DNA of 64,000 nucleotides from Psychrobacter aestuarii (GCF_904846035.1 NZ_CAJGYT010000001.1:1426001-1490000); one strand, 5' to 3'. Shown: positions 41,037 to 50,826, numbered from the stretch's first letter. Program-made: numbers and translations. The notes: generated by a model not told the origin, from the letters alone.

Positions 41037-41882
41037 TTATTTGGCAAAACGCAGCAGCACCACGCCGAGTAAGGTGGTAAAGGTTGAAAAGACTTTCATT
41101 AAATTCAGCCGCTCTTTTAGGAAAAACACCCCAAGCAGTAACGCAAAGACGATGCTGGTCTCGCGTAAGGCTGTGACCAATGCAATCGGCGCTTGCGTAA
41201 ATGCCCAAGTCACGATGCTGTAGGCGATAAAAGACGCGCCGCCACCGAACCAAAAGGTTTTGCGCCCTTTGGTGACGATGGTTTTTAGCGCCGCGCGTGC
41301 ACCAACGCCCAAATAAGCGCCCATCAGCAAACCGTTACCGATGGTCAACCAGCTATAAAACCCAAGCGACGTGCCAGCAAGACGTGCGCCAAGACCATCA
41401 ATCAAAGAGTAGCTGGCGATAAACAGACCTGTGGTTAAGGCGAGCCGTGCAGCTTGTGCGTTTTGTTGCCCGTCTGATTTTCTGACCAAGGCAAGGCTGA
41501 TGATACCGCCGCCAATAATCAAAATGGCGAGCGTCTGTAGCATATCGAGCTGAACGCCCAAAACGACCACAGAAAACAGCGCAACAATCAACGGCGCGGA
41601 GCCACGGGCAATCGGATAGACTTGGGTTAAATCGCCTTTTTCATAGGATTTTAGTAAGAACAGCTGATAGCCAAAATGCAGCAAGATACCCGCCGCTAGG
41701 TATGGCATACTGGCAAGCGCAGGCATGGGAACGAAGAATAAAACCACCACGGCAATGGGCATGTGTCCCAAAACCACCGCCCCCATGCTGACTTTTTTAT
41801 CAGCACCGCTTTTGACCAATGCGTTCCACGCAGCGTGCAGAATCGCCGCGCCAATAACGGCAAAAAACACCAAGGTACTCAT
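41037..41882 (-). CDS. EamA/DMT-superfamily transporter
   Basis: A 281-residue inner-membrane protein with ten hydrophobic helices in two EamA repeats, starting STLVFFAVIGAAILHAAWNALVK. The repeats contain YPIARGSAPLIVALFS and FTQAPIALVTALRETSIVFA, typical of the 10-TM drug/metabolite family. The substrate is unknown. ATG 41882 is chosen because AAGGA lies 8 bases upstream and it gives the usual short cytoplasmic start. The longer frame to 42044 is unsupported. It ends 10 bases from the convergent DUF4385 gene. Confidence 0.87.
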   Translation of the reverse strand: MSTLVFFAVIGAAILHAAWNALVKSGADKKVSMGAVVLGHMPIAVVVLFFVPMPALASMPYLAAGILLHFGYQLFLLKSYEKGDLTQVYPIARGSAPLIVALFSVVVLGVQLDMLQTLAILIIGGGIISLALVRKSDGQQNAQAARLALTTGLFIASYSLIDGLGARLAGTSLGFYSWLTIGNGLLMGAYLGVGARAALKTIVTKGRKTFWFGGGASFIAYSIVTWAFTQAPIALVTALRETSIVFALLLGVFFLKERLNLMKVFSTFTTLLGVVLLRFAK

Positions 41883-42037
41883 GAGCAACATCCTTATTTT
41901 TATGAGACAGTAGACGTCATGGTCTACGTTTTTCGCTTTTTTAACGCTCATCACGACGAGACAAAATAAGTCATTTGTTTGATGAGTGATAACAGCCACA
42001 ATCAATAATACGCCAAAACAACGATGGATGACCAATA

Positions 42038-42733
42038 ATGACAATAGATAATAAACAACTGTTAATGTTTGATTTTGATGGCACGCTGATTAATAGTGTG
42101 CCTGACCTCGCTGCCGCCACCAACGAGATGCTGCAGCAGTTGGGGCGCGAGCCGTACCCACTGTCGACCATTGAAGGCTGGATTGGCAATGGCTCACGCA
42201 TGCTGGTCGCGCGCGCGCTAAGTGGTGAGCGTATCGTCAGTGAGACGCTCGCGCCGAGTGAGATTGATGACGCAGAGGCGATATTTTTAGAGGTGTATGC
42301 CGCGCATGATGTCAGCCAGACCACGGCTTATCCCGATGTGGATACAGGACTTGCTCAGCTCAAGCAGGCAGGCTATACGTTGGCGCTGGTGACCAACAAG
42401 CCGATACGCTTTGTGCCGCACATCTTAGAAGCGCTTGGCTGGCAAGCGCATTTTTCTGTGGTCATGGGCGGCGACAGTTTGCCGCAAAAAAAGCCTGACC
42501 CCGCCCCATTACATCATGTGTGCGAGACGCTACAAATCTCGGCGGATAAAGCGCTGATGATTGGTGATTCGGTCAATGACATCTTGGCAGGTCAACGCGC
42601 GGGCGTCGATACGGTTGGCGTGACTTATGGCTACAATTACGGGCAGCCGATTAGCGAGAGTCAGCCGACCTATGTGTTTGATAGCTTTGCTAAACTGACC
42701 GCGTGGCTATTGTCTGATGACCTAATCCTATAA
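42038..42733 (+). CDS. gph: Phosphoglycolate phosphatase (HAD family)
   Basis: HAD-superfamily hydrolase of 231 residues. Motif I is MFDFDGTLINSVPDL (about 10-24, nucleophile first Asp), motif II is LALVTNKP (Thr), motif III is the Lys in QKKPDPAPLHHV, and motif IV is MIGDSVNDILAG. The cap domain and length fit Gph, which dephosphorylates 2-phosphoglycolate formed during DNA repair. The sequence alone cannot exclude a related phosphatase. It is convergent with comM, with 13 bases between stops. Confidence 0.9.
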   Translation: MTIDNKQLLMFDFDGTLINSVPDLAAATNEMLQQLGREPYPLSTIEGWIGNGSRMLVARALSGERIVSETLAPSEIDDAEAIFLEVYAAHDVSQTTAYPDVDTGLAQLKQAGYTLALVTNKPIRFVPHILEALGWQAHFSVVMGGDSLPQKKPDPAPLHHVCETLQISADKALMIGDSVNDILAGQRAGVDTVGVTYGYNYGQPISESQPTYVFDSFAKLTAWLLSDDLIL

Positions 42734-42746
42734 TTTTAAAATAAAA

Positions 42747-44249
42747 CTAGGCACCGCGATAACTGAGCGCCTCCGATAAGTGGGCGCTTTGTACTTGTGC
42801 GCTGCCTGCCAAGTCAGCAATGGTGCGTGCCACACGCAGCACGCGATGATAGCCACGCGCCGATAGGTTGAGGCGCTGCTGTGCCATTTGCATGAGTTGT
42901 TGCTCTCCGCTACCGAGCACCACATAATTGTCCAGCTCGGTTGGGCTAAGCTCGCTATTGGCTTTGTTTTGTCGCGTGTATTGCTGGATATTGGCTGCTT
43001 CGACGCGGGCGCGCACTTGCGCCGATGGTTCGCCGCCTTGCTGGTTTTGTAAGTCGCTGACAGGCAGCGCAGGCACGGTGATGTGCAAATCAATCCTATC
43101 CATCAAGGGGCCTGACAGCTTGTCTTGATAGCGCTTAATCTGCTCAGGACGACAGCGGCAACGCCCCGACGGGTCACCATCATAGCCGCAGGGACACGGA
43201 TTCATAGCGGCAATCAGCTGAAAGTTGGCAGGAAAGGTCAACTGTGCATTGGCACGACTGATGGTGATGTTTTTGGACTCTAGCGGCTGGCGCAAGACCT
43301 CCAGCACCGTGCGGTCAAATTCGGGTAACTCGTCCAAAAACAGCACGCCCTTATGCGCCAAAGTAATCTCTCCTGGGCGAGGACGCGAGCCGCCACCGAC
43401 CAGCGCCACCGCCGATACCGTATGATGCACTTGGCGAAACGGTCGGCTGCCGTAGCAATAGTCACTATCTGCGACCGAATAGGTGCTCGCGACCTCCAGC
43501 GCATCTTCAGCGGACAGCTCAGGCAAAATGGTCGGCAGCCGTGACGCCATCAGCGTTTTACCTGAGCCTGGTGGTCCTACGAATAACAAAGAATGCCCGC
43601 CAGCCGCCGCAATCTCTAGCGCACGGCGAGCATGGTGCTGTCCTTTGACATCGGCTAAATCGACATTGTAACTGGCGCGCCTTGACACATTGCTCGGCGT
43701 GATGGTCGGCAGTACATCCGCCGCATCATCGTTTGCGCGTAAATGCTGACAGACCGCCTGCAAACTCGGTGCGCCAAGTACCGTGATGTCCCCAGCGAGG
43801 CTCGCCTCTTCGCCATTATCCGTCGGTACGACCAGCGCCCGCGCGGTGTCCTTTTCTGCGCACAGCGCCCGCGCCACTGCCAGACTGCCTGTTACAGGGC
43901 GCACATCGCCGTTTAGTGCCAGCTCCCCCATAAATTCAAACGCACGCAAGCGCTCAAGCTCCAGCTGTCCACTGGCGGCCAAAATCCCAAGGGCAATGGG
44001 CAAATCAAAGCGCGCCCCATCTTTGGGCAAATCAGCGGGGGCAAGATTAATCGTCAAGCGTCTGTTTGGAAATTGAAAGCCTGAATTGATAATTGCCGAG
44101 CGCACGCGGTCTTTGCTCTCACGCACGGCAGCGGCAGGCAAGCCGACAATGGTCAAGGCAGGCAGCCCTTGAGACAGATGCACTTCAATGATGACTTGCG
44201 GCGCGTGCAGCCCAACCACTGAGCGGGTATAAACTTGAGCAAAGGACAT
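42747..44249 (-). CDS. comM: ComM/YifB-family Mg-chelatase-like AAA+ ATPase
   Basis: A 500-residue protein with the N-terminal YifB domain (VGLHAPQVIIEVHLSQGLPALTIVGLP), Walker A GPPGSGKTL (about 222-230), Walker B FLDELPEF and a C-terminal region with four cysteines, NPCPCGYDGDPSGRCRC. ComM is a hexameric branch-migration helicase promoting integration during natural transformation in Acinetobacter and Vibrio. With dprA at 58.9-60.1 kb, the genome carries at least two transformation genes. Confidence 0.94.
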   Translation of the reverse strand: MSFAQVYTRSVVGLHAPQVIIEVHLSQGLPALTIVGLPAAAVRESKDRVRSAIINSGFQFPNRRLTINLAPADLPKDGARFDLPIALGILAASGQLELERLRAFEFMGELALNGDVRPVTGSLAVARALCAEKDTARALVVPTDNGEEASLAGDITVLGAPSLQAVCQHLRANDDAADVLPTITPSNVSRRASYNVDLADVKGQHHARRALEIAAAGGHSLLFVGPPGSGKTLMASRLPTILPELSAEDALEVASTYSVADSDYCYGSRPFRQVHHTVSAVALVGGGSRPRPGEITLAHKGVLFLDELPEFDRTVLEVLRQPLESKNITISRANAQLTFPANFQLIAAMNPCPCGYDGDPSGRCRCRPEQIKRYQDKLSGPLMDRIDLHITVPALPVSDLQNQQGGEPSAQVRARVEAANIQQYTRQNKANSELSPTELDNYVVLGSGEQQLMQMAQQRLNLSARGYHRVLRVARTIADLAGSAQVQSAHLSEALSYRGA

Positions 44250-44672
44250 AACGACAACGACTCCAAAGGGTAGATGCCTTGATAATAAAAGATATTCTAT
44301 AAGCGTGCAAATGTTGTGTATTGTGCTAGATTTTTGGTGGACATTATTTGTATTTAGACCGCATTTGTTTTTATATTATCCATAACAGATATACCTACTT
44401 TTAATAGGGATTTGGTATAATAAGCGCGCTGTCATGCTCGCCAGTAGCGTAATGGCGGCATGATGGTTCGTATTTGATTAGAGCATGTCTTTATTTTAAA
44501 AATGGCGATAAAAATGAGATAAATCGCAGGCAAATAAGGAAAATAGCGCAGGTAATATCAAGATATTGACCCGCTATTTGACACCGTTTGCCGAAGGTTT
44601 AGCCATTTTTAGCCTATTTAGTCACGGACGTTTGAATTGAAGACACGCCCTATGGTTCAATAAGGAGTGGCT
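44250..44672. other. Divergent intergenic region between comM and hemN
   Basis: 423 bases without a gene. A TATAAT hexamer lies at 44418-44423 but has no good -35 at the right distance on the plus strand. I looked for an FNR/Anr box (TTGAT-N4-ATCAA) expected before an anaerobic hemN and did not find a good match. Confidence 0.5.
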
Positions 44673-46193
44673 ATGCACCCACAATCCCCGCAAGACTCAA
44701 GCGCGAGCGCAATTGACGCGCCCACCACTGTCCGCCCAGTCGCGGAGATGCCCAACCCTTATGCCAAAGCGCGCAGCACCGCTATGCCGCCGCTGCGCTT
44801 CGATGCCGAGCTTATCCAGACCTACAATACCGCCGCGCCGCGCTATACCTCTTACCCCACCGCGCTAGAGCTTGCGCCGATTGAGGACACGCTCGAGGCG
44901 GACATCTTGCAGCAGCGCGAAGCACACACGCCGCTGTCGCTATATTTTCATATCCCGTTTTGTCGCCACCTGTGCTACTACTGCGCGTGTAATAAAATCA
45001 TCACTAAGAAGAACAGTGACTCAGGCGACTATCTTAACTACCTGCTCAAAGAAATTGAATACAAACGACGCCTGCTAAAAGCGCCAAACGGTGCGGACAA
45101 ACCTGTGGTCAAGCAGCTGCATTTGGGCGGCGGCACCCCGACGTTTTTAAGCGATGATGAAATGGTCACGCTGTGGGAGTATTTACAGACGCAGTTTGAA
45201 TTTGTTGATGACCATGAAGGCGATTATTCTATCGAGATTGACCCGCGTGAGCTGGGCGCGCAGACCTTAGCGACTTTGCGCCGTTTGGGCTTTAACCGCA
45301 TCAGCCTTGGCGTGCAAGACCTCGCGGATGAGGTACAAATCGCGGTCAATCGCGTGCACGATGCCGAGCAAATCGAAAGTATTATTCAAGAAGCACGCAA
45401 CTTAGGCTTTCGCTCTATCAATATTGACCTGATTTATGGCTTGCCCAAGCAAACGCCCGCCTCAATGCAGCGGACGATTGCGCGTATTATCGAGATGGCG
45501 CCCGACCGCTTATCGGTATTTAACTACGCGCACTTGCCTGAGCGTTTTAAAGCGCAAAAGCAAATCAAGGATGCCGACCTACCGAGCCCCAGCGACAAGC
45601 TCACCATCCTTGGCAACACCATTGACCAGCTTGGCGCGGCGGGCTATCAATATATTGGTATCGACCATTTTGCCAAGCCTGATGACAGCTTAGCGGTCGC
45701 GCAGCGTGCGGGCAAACTGCACCGCAACTTTCAGGGCTATACCTTGATGGGCGATTGTGATTTGATTGGTTTTGGTGTCTCGGCAATCAGCCAAATCAGC
45801 ACCGCCCGCAATCGCTATATTTTGCAAAACGCGACCGATTTACAAGACTATCAGCAGCGTATTGATGCGCTATCAGGCGCGCGGATGCCCGCTGTTAAAG
45901 CGATTAAGACCTCGATTAAAGACCGTCTGCGCGAATACGTGATTATGAATCTATTGTGTCACGACTATATTGATTTTAAAGACGTGAATCAAAAATTTGG
46001 GATTGATGCGGTGACGTTCTTTTTGGATGAAATCCAGCAGCTCGGCGCGATGCAGCGCGACAAGCTCGTGGATATGGACGCGGCGGGTATTCGCATTTTA
46101 CCCAAAGGTCGCCTGCTGGCGCGCAATATCGCTATGGTGTTTGATACCTATATGCAGCAAAAATACCCTGAGCGTTTTTCTAAAGCCATTTAA
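44673..46193 (+). CDS. hemN: Oxygen-independent coproporphyrinogen III oxidase
   Basis: Radical-SAM enzyme that decarboxylates coproporphyrinogen III to protoporphyrinogen IX without oxygen. The 506 residues carry CRHLCYYCAC (about 96-105), whose CxxxCxxC ligates the 4Fe-4S cluster. LHLGGGTPTFL, QDLADEVQIAVNRVH and the YNTAAPRYTSYPTA start of true HemN are also present, in contrast to HemW. About 45 extra N-terminal residues, rich in Ser, Ala and Pro, precede the conserved region. ATG 44673 has AAGGAG 5 bases upstream; a GTG at 44667 overlaps that site and is unlikely. Confidence 0.96.
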   Translation: MHPQSPQDSSASAIDAPTTVRPVAEMPNPYAKARSTAMPPLRFDAELIQTYNTAAPRYTSYPTALELAPIEDTLEADILQQREAHTPLSLYFHIPFCRHLCYYCACNKIITKKNSDSGDYLNYLLKEIEYKRRLLKAPNGADKPVVKQLHLGGGTPTFLSDDEMVTLWEYLQTQFEFVDDHEGDYSIEIDPRELGAQTLATLRRLGFNRISLGVQDLADEVQIAVNRVHDAEQIESIIQEARNLGFRSINIDLIYGLPKQTPASMQRTIARIIEMAPDRLSVFNYAHLPERFKAQKQIKDADLPSPSDKLTILGNTIDQLGAAGYQYIGIDHFAKPDDSLAVAQRAGKLHRNFQGYTLMGDCDLIGFGVSAISQISTARNRYILQNATDLQDYQQRIDALSGARMPAVKAIKTSIKDRLREYVIMNLLCHDYIDFKDVNQKFGIDAVTFFLDEIQQLGAMQRDKLVDMDAAGIRILPKGRLLARNIAMVFDTYMQQKYPERFSKAI

Positions 46194-46194
46194 T

Positions 46195-46222
46195 AAAAAA
46201 GACCCATAGCGGGTCTTTTTTT
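46195..46222 (+). terminator. Terminator of hemN, possibly bidirectional
   Basis: Stem AAAAAGACCC / GGGTCTTTTT with loop ATAGC and a T run, between convergent hemN and the SPFH gene. Confidence 0.9.
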
Positions 46223-46233
46223 CTACTTACTAT

Positions 46234-47115
46234 TTAGCCTTTAAACTTATCACCGACCATGCCTTTGACGGTGCTCAAAATATCGGCGGGGATGACCACG
46301 GTTTTGGCATTGTCCGATTCTGCCAGCTCGCGGATGGCTTTGATGTACTGCTCACCGAGCAAGTAGATAATCGGCATTTCTTCTTCACCCATGGCGCTAC
46401 TGATGAGGCGAATCGACTCTTCTGAACCTTTTGCCAACACCACTTGCGCTTCGGCATCACGGCGTGAGGCTTCTAAGCGACCGTCAGCTTCCAAGATTGC
46501 CGCTTGTTTTTGACCATCAGCACGCGTGACAATCGCTCGGCGTTGACGCTCTGCTGCCGCCTGCTCTTCCATCGCCATTTGCATGGTGTCAGACGGGTTA
46601 ATGTCTTGGATTTCGACCGTTTTTAGCGTGATGCCCCAATCGGCAATATCTTCTGAGATGGCATGTTTAAGTAGCGCTTTGATTTGGTCGCGGCTTGAGA
46701 GTGCATCGTCCAAATCCATCTCACCGATAATCGAGCGTAAAGAGGTCTGTACCAAGTTGCGAATACCGTGCGCGTAATCCTCGATACCGTATACCGCCTT
46801 ATCGGGACGCATGATATTAATATAAGCGACGGCATTGGCAATGATGACCACGTTATCACGGGTAATGACTTCTTGCGACGGAATGTCCAGCACGATGTCT
46901 TTGGTCGTCACTTTATAGGCAATTCTATCGATAAAAGGAATGATCAGGGTCAAGCCAGGTTCTAAAGTCTGATTGTATTTACCAAGGCGCTGGACAATCC
47001 ATTTGTACCCTTGCGGTACAATACGCACACTTTTAAATACCGTAAAGGCGACCAAAGCCACTAGCACCAATAGCACGATACTGCCGCCGCTCAGACTCTC
47101 TAATATACTACTCAT
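46234..47115 (-). CDS. SPFH/band 7 (stomatin-like, QmcA-type) membrane protein
   Basis: A 293-residue protein with one N-terminal membrane helix (about 10-32) and an SPFH domain (VRIVPQGYKWIVQRLGKYNQTLEPGLTL onward, to about 200). A helical segment with EEQAAAERQRRAIVTRADG and EASRRDAEAQVVLAKGSEE follows, typical of oligomer-forming stomatins. Such proteins form ring assemblies on the inner membrane and act with NfeD partners or proteases. The gene lies about 100 bases after an NfeD gene on the same strand, the usual pairing (YbbK-YbbL type). Confidence 0.92.
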   Translation of the reverse strand: MSSILESLSGGSIVLLVLVALVAFTVFKSVRIVPQGYKWIVQRLGKYNQTLEPGLTLIIPFIDRIAYKVTTKDIVLDIPSQEVITRDNVVIIANAVAYINIMRPDKAVYGIEDYAHGIRNLVQTSLRSIIGEMDLDDALSSRDQIKALLKHAISEDIADWGITLKTVEIQDINPSDTMQMAMEEQAAAERQRRAIVTRADGQKQAAILEADGRLEASRRDAEAQVVLAKGSEESIRLISSAMGEEEMPIIYLLGEQYIKAIRELAESDNAKTVVIPADILSTVKGMVGDKFKG

Positions 47116-47213
47116 AACGCTCTCCTTATGCCATGACGATTAACATCACGGCAAGGCAGTCGTCTCAAAGGGATACTATCTTGAAAACCGCCATTGGTTG
47201 TTAGAATTTGACA

Positions 47214-47825
47214 TTACTTATCCGTAAATTTCTTGTTAAGACGTACACTGTCTAGGCTGGGCTTTTCCAAATGCAGTTTGCTCGTACTGGCTTTGGGTAT
47301 ATTCGGGGTCATATCAGAGGCGCTTGCCATCGCCGAGGCAGTCAGCTGTTTGGTCAATGGCGCTTGTTTGGTTGCTGCTACGCTCAGCTCGTTACCGCTG
47401 ATACCCGTCACCACGACCCGATCACCCACCTCGACCACGCCCTCGTCAATACGGCAAAGCCATTCATCATCGCCAAAGATAGGCACGCTAAAACGTACAC
47501 GACCCGAATGCGCTGCTGTCGGCTTGACCACAATCATCCCTGTCTCACCGATGATTTCACTATCGCCTGATATTGTCTTGCGGCGATTTATAGACAAGGG
47601 CTTGGCGTACTTTACCCAAGCAAACATAAATACAATCGAAAGCACCAGCCAGAGGATTACTTGAACAAGTAAAGAGATGGGTAGCAGCCATGATAGTGCT
47701 GCGACAATGACTGCCGCCGCGCCAAACCAAAGGCTGGCAAACGTCGGTATAAATATCTCAGCAATCATCAGTAAAAAGCCAAGTACCAGCCAATGCCACG
47801 GTTCGATCATATAAAGCAAGTCCAT
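47214..47825 (-). CDS. NfeD-family membrane protein
   Basis: A 203-residue protein with three or four hydrophobic segments in the first 85 residues (starting YMIEPWHWLVLGFLLMIAEIF). A soluble OB-fold follows (about 95-150) with IIGETGMIVV, GRVRFSVPIFGDDEWLC and VEVGDRVVVTGISGNELSV. The tail is Ser/Lys rich and longer than in the family norm. It is the short, protease-less NfeD class that partners SPFH proteins. Confidence 0.9.
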   Translation of the reverse strand: MDLLYMIEPWHWLVLGFLLMIAEIFIPTFASLWFGAAAVIVAALSWLLPISLLVQVILWLVLSIVFMFAWVKYAKPLSINRRKTISGDSEIIGETGMIVVKPTAAHSGRVRFSVPIFGDDEWLCRIDEGVVEVGDRVVVTGISGNELSVAATKQAPLTKQLTASAMASASDMTPNIPKASTSKLHLEKPSLDSVRLNKKFTDK

Positions 47826-47942
47826 AAGTGCCCGCCTTTTGATAAGCTATTGATTTAATATAGCATATTTTATTTATAGCCGTTCAAAGCGCTTCACGAA
47901 TACCGTGTGTTTATTGTATGTTGGCGGCCAGATTTTATAAGC

Positions 47943-47976
47943 AAAAAAAACGACCACATGATATGATCGTTTTTTT
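47943..47976 (-). terminator. Terminator of the outer-membrane barrel gene at 48006
   Basis: On the minus-strand RNA, ACGAUCAUA and UGUGGUCGU form a 9-base stem with two U-G wobbles around a UCA loop, then U run. The wobbles pair only in the minus-strand transcript. It is closely similar to 48731-48764. Confidence 0.85.
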
Positions 47977-48005
47977 ATCTTCGCTTTAGCTAGATAGCTA
48001 TAGGC

Positions 48006-48593
48006 TTAGAATTTTACGTGCGCGCCCAAAGTGATGCCAGTTGCGTCTAATTCATCACCGTCACCAATATCAATAGAAGGATAAATATTGTACATTGCTT
48101 CTACAGATGCCATTGGAGTGACGCTATAACCCAAACCCAAACCACCAGCAATACCAGAGTCTGAATAGGTCTGCTTATCACTGATTCCTACAATTTTGTC
48201 TGTATATTCTGCTTCTGCCTCGTTTTTCGCTATACCTAGACGGCCTTTAGCATACAAACCAGTGTTTGGAAATACATAATTAAGTGTGCCATATAAGCCA
48301 TATACATCAGCACTGTATTCTGACTTTTCAAAAGTGTCGTTAAATACTTCTTCTGTAGTCGTAGTGAGGTACTCAGCTTCAACACCTAAAGTAGGCGTGA
48401 ACTGATAACCTGTATAAAACCCATAAGAAGTAGCATCTTCAATATCATCAGACACATCGCCATCAGGCATATACTGACCAACTTTAGCACCAACATACGC
48501 TTGACCATTGGTATAAGAGACCGCAGCTTGTGCGCTCATGGTCATTACTGAACCTAACAGCAGGCTAACTAAAGCTTTATTCAAAAGTTTCAT
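48006..48593 (-). CDS. Outer-membrane beta-barrel protein (OmpA/OmpW-like small porin)
   Basis: A 195-residue protein with a signal peptide (LLNKALVSLLLGSVMTMSAQA). About eight alternating beta strands follow, such as QAYVGAKVGQYMPD, ATSYGFYTGYQFTPTLGVEAEY and DVYGLYGTLNYVFPNTGLYAKGRLG. It ends ITLGAHVKF with the C-terminal Phe needed for barrel assembly. It is paralogous to the gene at 48800-49330 and most like small eight-stranded porins. The ligand is unknown. Confidence 0.82.
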   Translation of the reverse strand: MKLLNKALVSLLLGSVMTMSAQAAVSYTNGQAYVGAKVGQYMPDGDVSDDIEDATSYGFYTGYQFTPTLGVEAEYLTTTTEEVFNDTFEKSEYSADVYGLYGTLNYVFPNTGLYAKGRLGIAKNEAEAEYTDKIVGISDKQTYSDSGIAGGLGLGYSVTPMASVEAMYNIYPSIDIGDGDELDATGITLGAHVKF

Positions 48594-48730
48594 AACTATT
48601 CCTTAACACATAAAACACAAGAACCATGCTAGGTCATAAGACCATCAGCATTACCAACCACCAATAAGCGCAGTATTATAACGAGATATACACAAAAGTA
48701 CACAACTATTTTTCATAAAAAGTAAAAGGC

Positions 48731-48764
48731 AAAAAAAAACGACCACATAATGTGATCGTTTTTT
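48731..48764 (-). terminator. Terminator of the outer-membrane barrel gene at 48800
   Basis: Minus-strand RNA stem ACGAUCACA / UGUGGUCGU with a UUA loop and U run, almost the same as the terminator at 47943-47976. This suggests the gene duplication included the terminator. Confidence 0.88.
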
Positions 48765-48799
48765 GATGGACTTATTGCTATATGTTTATAGCATTAGTC

Positions 48800-49330
48800 T
48801 TAGAACTTTAGGTTGGCACCGATAGTCATTAGGTCTTTATCGTTACCCAACATGTCATATTCCGCTTCAACACCGAAGTTAGGATTCACGTTGTAACCAA
48901 GGCCCACACCGCCTGCTAGGCTGGTATCGTCTGACTCATAGCGTGAGTTCAATGCAGTGGTACCCTCAACTTCAGTTTTCGCAACACCAAGTTTACCTTT
49001 GGCATAGATGCCTGTGTTTGGTAGTGCGTAGCGATAAGTACCGTAAGCACCGTAGGTCTTAGCATCGATATCGCCGCCACGGAAGTCTGCGTCGTCTGAG
49101 CCGACGTATTCAGCTTCCATACCAAAGTTTGGATCAAAGTTGTAGCCTGCAACCACACCATATGCGGTTGGGTCATCTGCGCCGTCTACGTCTACATCGA
49201 ACTGACCTACTTTTGCGCCGACGTATGGCTGACCAGTGTAGCCGTTACCATAAGAGACGGCCGCTTGTGCACCTACAGTCATCAATGAACCAGCAGTTAG
49301 GGCAAGTAATGTTTTTTGTAGCGTTTTCAT
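48800..49330 (-). CDS. Outer-membrane beta-barrel protein, paralogue of the 48006 gene
   Basis: 176 residues: signal peptide (TLQKTLLALTAGSLMTVGAQA) and a barrel with QPYVGAKVGQFDVD, TAYGVVAGYNFDPNFGMEAEY, TYGAYGTYRYALPNTGIYAKGKLGVAKTE and a final LMTIGANLKF. Start at ATG 49330 (MKTLQK), with AAGGAG 6 bases before it; the longer frame to 49441 is not supported. It shares AVSY, YVGAKVGQ, PNTGxYAKG, GLGYxVxP and the C-terminal strand with the neighbour. Confidence 0.85.
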   Translation of the reverse strand: MKTLQKTLLALTAGSLMTVGAQAAVSYGNGYTGQPYVGAKVGQFDVDVDGADDPTAYGVVAGYNFDPNFGMEAEYVGSDDADFRGGDIDAKTYGAYGTYRYALPNTGIYAKGKLGVAKTEVEGTTALNSRYESDDTSLAGGVGLGYNVNPNFGVEAEYDMLGNDKDLMTIGANLKF

Positions 49331-49617
49331 CGTCATCTCCTTAAAATCAATTTGGACAGGCAAGTAGTTTTGTATGAAGTATCTTCCTATCGTCTTGCCT
49401 GCTAACGATGAGTACATAGTAACAAATCGTGTCAGAAACACTGTCAGCGTTTGATGGTATGCGAGTTAAGTTTTGCAAGGATTCATCAGTGGCAGCGTTA
49501 CAAAGGTAGAGATATGAAACCTTTTGTTACAAGTGGCGGTTTCGTGCAATACTTCCTCAATCATTGTAAATATACTCTCCCCTCTGCACGCAATTTTGAG
49601 TGAAAGGAATGCCTGTT

Positions 49618-50826
49618 ATGCAAAATAGCAACCAGCAAAAGCTGCACGCGGCGCTAAGTGCGCTACAACAACAAGACCAATACCGCACGTTGCCCATGCT
49701 GCATCATCAAGGGCGACACGTCATCGTCGATGGGCGACCCCTGCTCAATATTGCCAGCAATGACTATTTGGGGTTGGGTATGGACAGCGCGCTACAGCGG
49801 ACGTTCTTTGATCAGTTGCATCAAGCGGACAGTCTGCCTAAAATGAGCGCCACCTCATCACGGCTGTTGACAGGCAATGATAACGAGCTGATGGCGCTAG
49901 AGTCGGATCTTGCTGCTTGGTATGAGCGCGCCGCGACCGATACCAAGTCGGCGCTGGTGTTTAATAGCGGCTATCATGCCAATATTGGTATCCTGCCTGC
50001 TTTGACCGCGCTGCCTGTCCCAACGCTGATTTTGGCGGACAAATTGGTGCATGCCAGTATCATTGATGGTATTCGTCTGTGCCAAAACCGCGCCTGCCAT
50101 TACCGCCGCTATCGGCACAATGATGCGGCGCATTTGGCTGAGCTTATCGCGCAAGCAGGGGCAGAGATTGAGCGCATCATCATCGTGACTGAGAGTATTT
50201 TTAGTATGGATGGAGACCGCGCTGACCTAGCAGCATTGGTGGCACTGAAGCGCAGCGACAGCCGTATTGAGCTGTACGTGGACGAAGCACATGCTGTTGG
50301 TGTGTTGGGTGAAACAGGGCTTGGCTTGGCAGAAGAGACGCAGACTTTAGCCGAGATTGATTATTTGGTAGGCACTTTTGGTAAGGCATTTGCCTCAGTG
50401 GGCGCTTATCTGTTTTGTACAAAAGACATCAAAGCATGGCTGATCAATCAGATGCGTCCGCTGATTTTTAGCACCGCACTACCGCCAATTAACCATGCAT
50501 GGACGCGCTTTATTTTAGCCAAAATGCCGCAGTTGCAGCACAAGCGCGCGCACTTGGCAGACATCAGCCAACGATTGAGCCAAGCTATTCCGCCTGCGCA
50601 TCAAGTCAGCCAGCCAGCACCGCAGCATTATCAATCGCCGATTATCGCCTACGTGCTTGGCGACAATGCAGCGACGGTCGCCAAAGCCAAAGCGCTGCAA
50701 GCAGCAGGCTTTTACGCGCTGCCCATCCGACCACCGACTGTGCCCAAGCACAGCGCACGCATTCGCTTGGTGATGAATGCCTGCGTCAGTATGGACGACT
50801 GCCAACACCTTATCAGTCAGTTATAA
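49618..50826 (+). CDS. bioF: 8-amino-7-oxononanoate synthase
   Basis: PLP enzyme of biotin synthesis joining pimeloyl-ACP (or CoA) and alanine. The 402 residues contain NIASNDYLGLGMD, LTGNDNELMALESDLAAWY, the cofactor Asp/His block VDEAHAVGVLGETGLG and the PLP lysine in GTFGKAFASVGAY (about 250-262). ATG 49618 is preferred with AAAGGA 9 bases upstream; ATG 49609 is too close to that site. bioC follows 21 bases later. Confidence 0.95.
   Translation: MQNSNQQKLHAALSALQQQDQYRTLPMLHHQGRHVIVDGRPLLNIASNDYLGLGMDSALQRTFFDQLHQADSLPKMSATSSRLLTGNDNELMALESDLAAWYERAATDTKSALVFNSGYHANIGILPALTALPVPTLILADKLVHASIIDGIRLCQNRACHYRRYRHNDAAHLAELIAQAGAEIERIIIVTESIFSMDGDRADLAALVALKRSDSRIELYVDEAHAVGVLGETGLGLAEETQTLAEIDYLVGTFGKAFASVGAYLFCTKDIKAWLINQMRPLIFSTALPPINHAWTRFILAKMPQLQHKRAHLADISQRLSQAIPPAHQVSQPAPQHYQSPIIAYVLGDNAATVAKAKALQAAGFYALPIRPPTVPKHSARIRLVMNACVSMDDCQHLISQL

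Noticed and set aside
44450-44672. FNR/Anr box before hemN
   Set aside because: ATATCAAGATATTGAC near 44560 has the wrong half-site spacing and only partial matches.
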